A DNA stretch of 5,483 nt from NCBI GenBank assembly GCA_020741375.1, contig DYZF01000077.1:1-5483 (forward strand), given 5' to 3'. Below are positions 4,887 to 5,483 of the stretch, piece by piece. Both the position numbers and the translations under genes were made by a program. Source of the stretch: Tessaracoccus flavescens (lineage in GTDB: Bacteria; Actinomycetota; Actinomycetes; Propionibacteriales; Propionibacteriaceae). The notes below the pieces were generated by a model, which did no database searches, was not told where the DNA came from, and saw only the letters and a program-made list of their open reading frames with translations. Numbering within the stretch: position 1 is the stretch's first letter; each line of letters opens with the position of its first letter.

Positions 4887-5483
4887 ACAGAACAAACTGC
4901 GCCGAAGAAGAAATTCACCTTCGGCCTCCTGCCCCAGATCGTGGTTGCGATCATCCTGGGCATTCTTCTCGGGCTGGTGTTCCCCGAGTGGCTCACGCGC
5001 GTCTTCGTCACGTTCAACGCGTTCTTCAGCCAGTTCCTCGGCTTCGCCATCCCCCTGATCATCTTGGGTCTCATCGCACCCGCCATCGGCGACCTCGGTC
5101 GCGGCGCGGGCAAGTGGCTCGCCGTCACCGCGGCCATTGCGTACACCTCGACTATCAGCGCCGGCTTGCTCGGCTACGGCGCCTCCATGCTGGTCCTCCC
5201 GCGAGTGCTGCCCGCCGACGGCGCAAGCAGCCTGACGAACCCCGACGAAGCGCTGCTGGCGCCGTTCTTCACGCTGCCGATACCGCCGCTGTTCGGCGTC
5301 ACGTCAGCACTGGTGTTGGCGTTCGTCATGGGCATCGCCCTGTCGGTGGTTCCCGGCACCGTGTTGCGCACTGGCTTCCACGAGTTCCGCGAAGTGATCA
5401 GCCTCGTCATCCAGAAGGTGATCCTGCCGCTGCTGCCGATCTACATCTTCGGCATCTTCCTCAACATGACTCAGGGCGGCCAG
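4884..5483 (+). CDS. Dicarboxylate/amino acid:cation symporter (DAACS family), N-terminal part
   Basis: The frame is open to the window edge, giving the first 200 residues of a protein that usually has about 400-450. A short basic N-terminus (TEQTAPKKKF) leads into a first membrane helix, LLPQIVVAIILGILLGLVF (15-33). A second hydrophobic block with FAIPLIILGLIAPAIGDLGRGAGK (53-76) matches the family pattern of a helix ending in a loop with LGR. Further helices lie at about 77-104 and 141-163, and LVIQKVILPLLPIYIFGIF (174-192) matches the region before the reentrant hairpins. The transport core, with the hairpin serines and the NMDGT motif, lies beyond the edge, so the substrate (C4-dicarboxylate, glutamate/aspartate, serine/threonine or cystine) cannot be read. 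Members use Na+ or H+ gradients at the cytoplasmic membrane. It is divergent from the sulfur operon, and cystine uptake would fit that neighbour, but this is speculation. Confidence 0.85.
   Translation, partial: MTEQTAPKKKFTFGLLPQIVVAIILGILLGLVFPEWLTRVFVTFNAFFSQFLGFAIPLIILGLIAPAIGDLGRGAGKWLAVTAAIAYTSTISAGLLGYGASMLVLPRVLPADGASSLTNPDEALLAPFFTLPIPPLFGVTSALVLAFVMGIALSVVPGTVLRTGFHEFREVISLVIQKVILPLLPIYIFGIFLNMTQGGQ

Noticed and set aside
4610..5146. Minus-strand open frame spanning the divergent promoter and the symporter start
   Set aside because: It crosses the operator region and overlaps two better-supported genes in other frames; the product is Arg/Pro/Met-rich without domain motifs.

Overview
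The window is dense, GC-rich bacterial DNA: genes are separated by 4 to about 105 bases, codons favour G or C in the third position, and GTG starts are common. Two genes appear to start directly behind a TANNNT -10 box with no Shine-Dalgarno site, as in leaderless mRNAs. Together with the class II sirtuin and the actinobacterial-style nucleosidase end, this suggests a high-GC actinobacterium. The genus cannot be fixed from this sequence; a Propionibacteriaceae-like organism is only a guess.

Layout. Bases 1-207 (+) hold the C-terminal end of a nucleoside phosphorylase-fold nucleosidase. Bases 190-413 (-) hold a small unrecognised gene that seems to carry a one-base frameshift; it lies 10 bases behind a DUF808 (YedI-like) membrane protein gene (424-1437, -). 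A 65-base divergent promoter region (1438-1502) separates DUF808 from a class II Sir2 deacylase (1503-2450, +). Four bases further on, convergent to sir2, lies the end of a tight three-gene minus-strand operon running from 4779 to 2455: an SQR-like FAD oxidoreductase, a DsrC/TusE-family protein, and a DsrE2-like protein. A 104-base divergent region (4780-4883) follows, then the first 200 codons of a dicarboxylate/amino acid:cation symporter (4884-5483, +), cut by the window edge.

The most interesting part is 2455-4883. The operon pairs a probable sulfide- or persulfide-handling flavoprotein with two sulfur-carrier families (DsrC/TusE and DsrE), each keeping its conserved cysteine, but with no TusA, rhodanese, Hdr or DsrAB gene in view. 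Its promoter carries a perfect palindrome, ATACCC-TGTG-GGGTAT, over the likely -10 box. This resembles the operators of the CsoR/CstR family; CstR senses persulfides and controls an sqr-containing operon in Staphylococcus aureus. The simplest inference is a small sulfide/persulfide response cassette under a CsoR/CstR-like repressor encoded elsewhere. The divergent symporter may share the control or supply a substrate, but that is not shown by the sequence. The other genes look like ordinary housekeeping or hypothetical loci.
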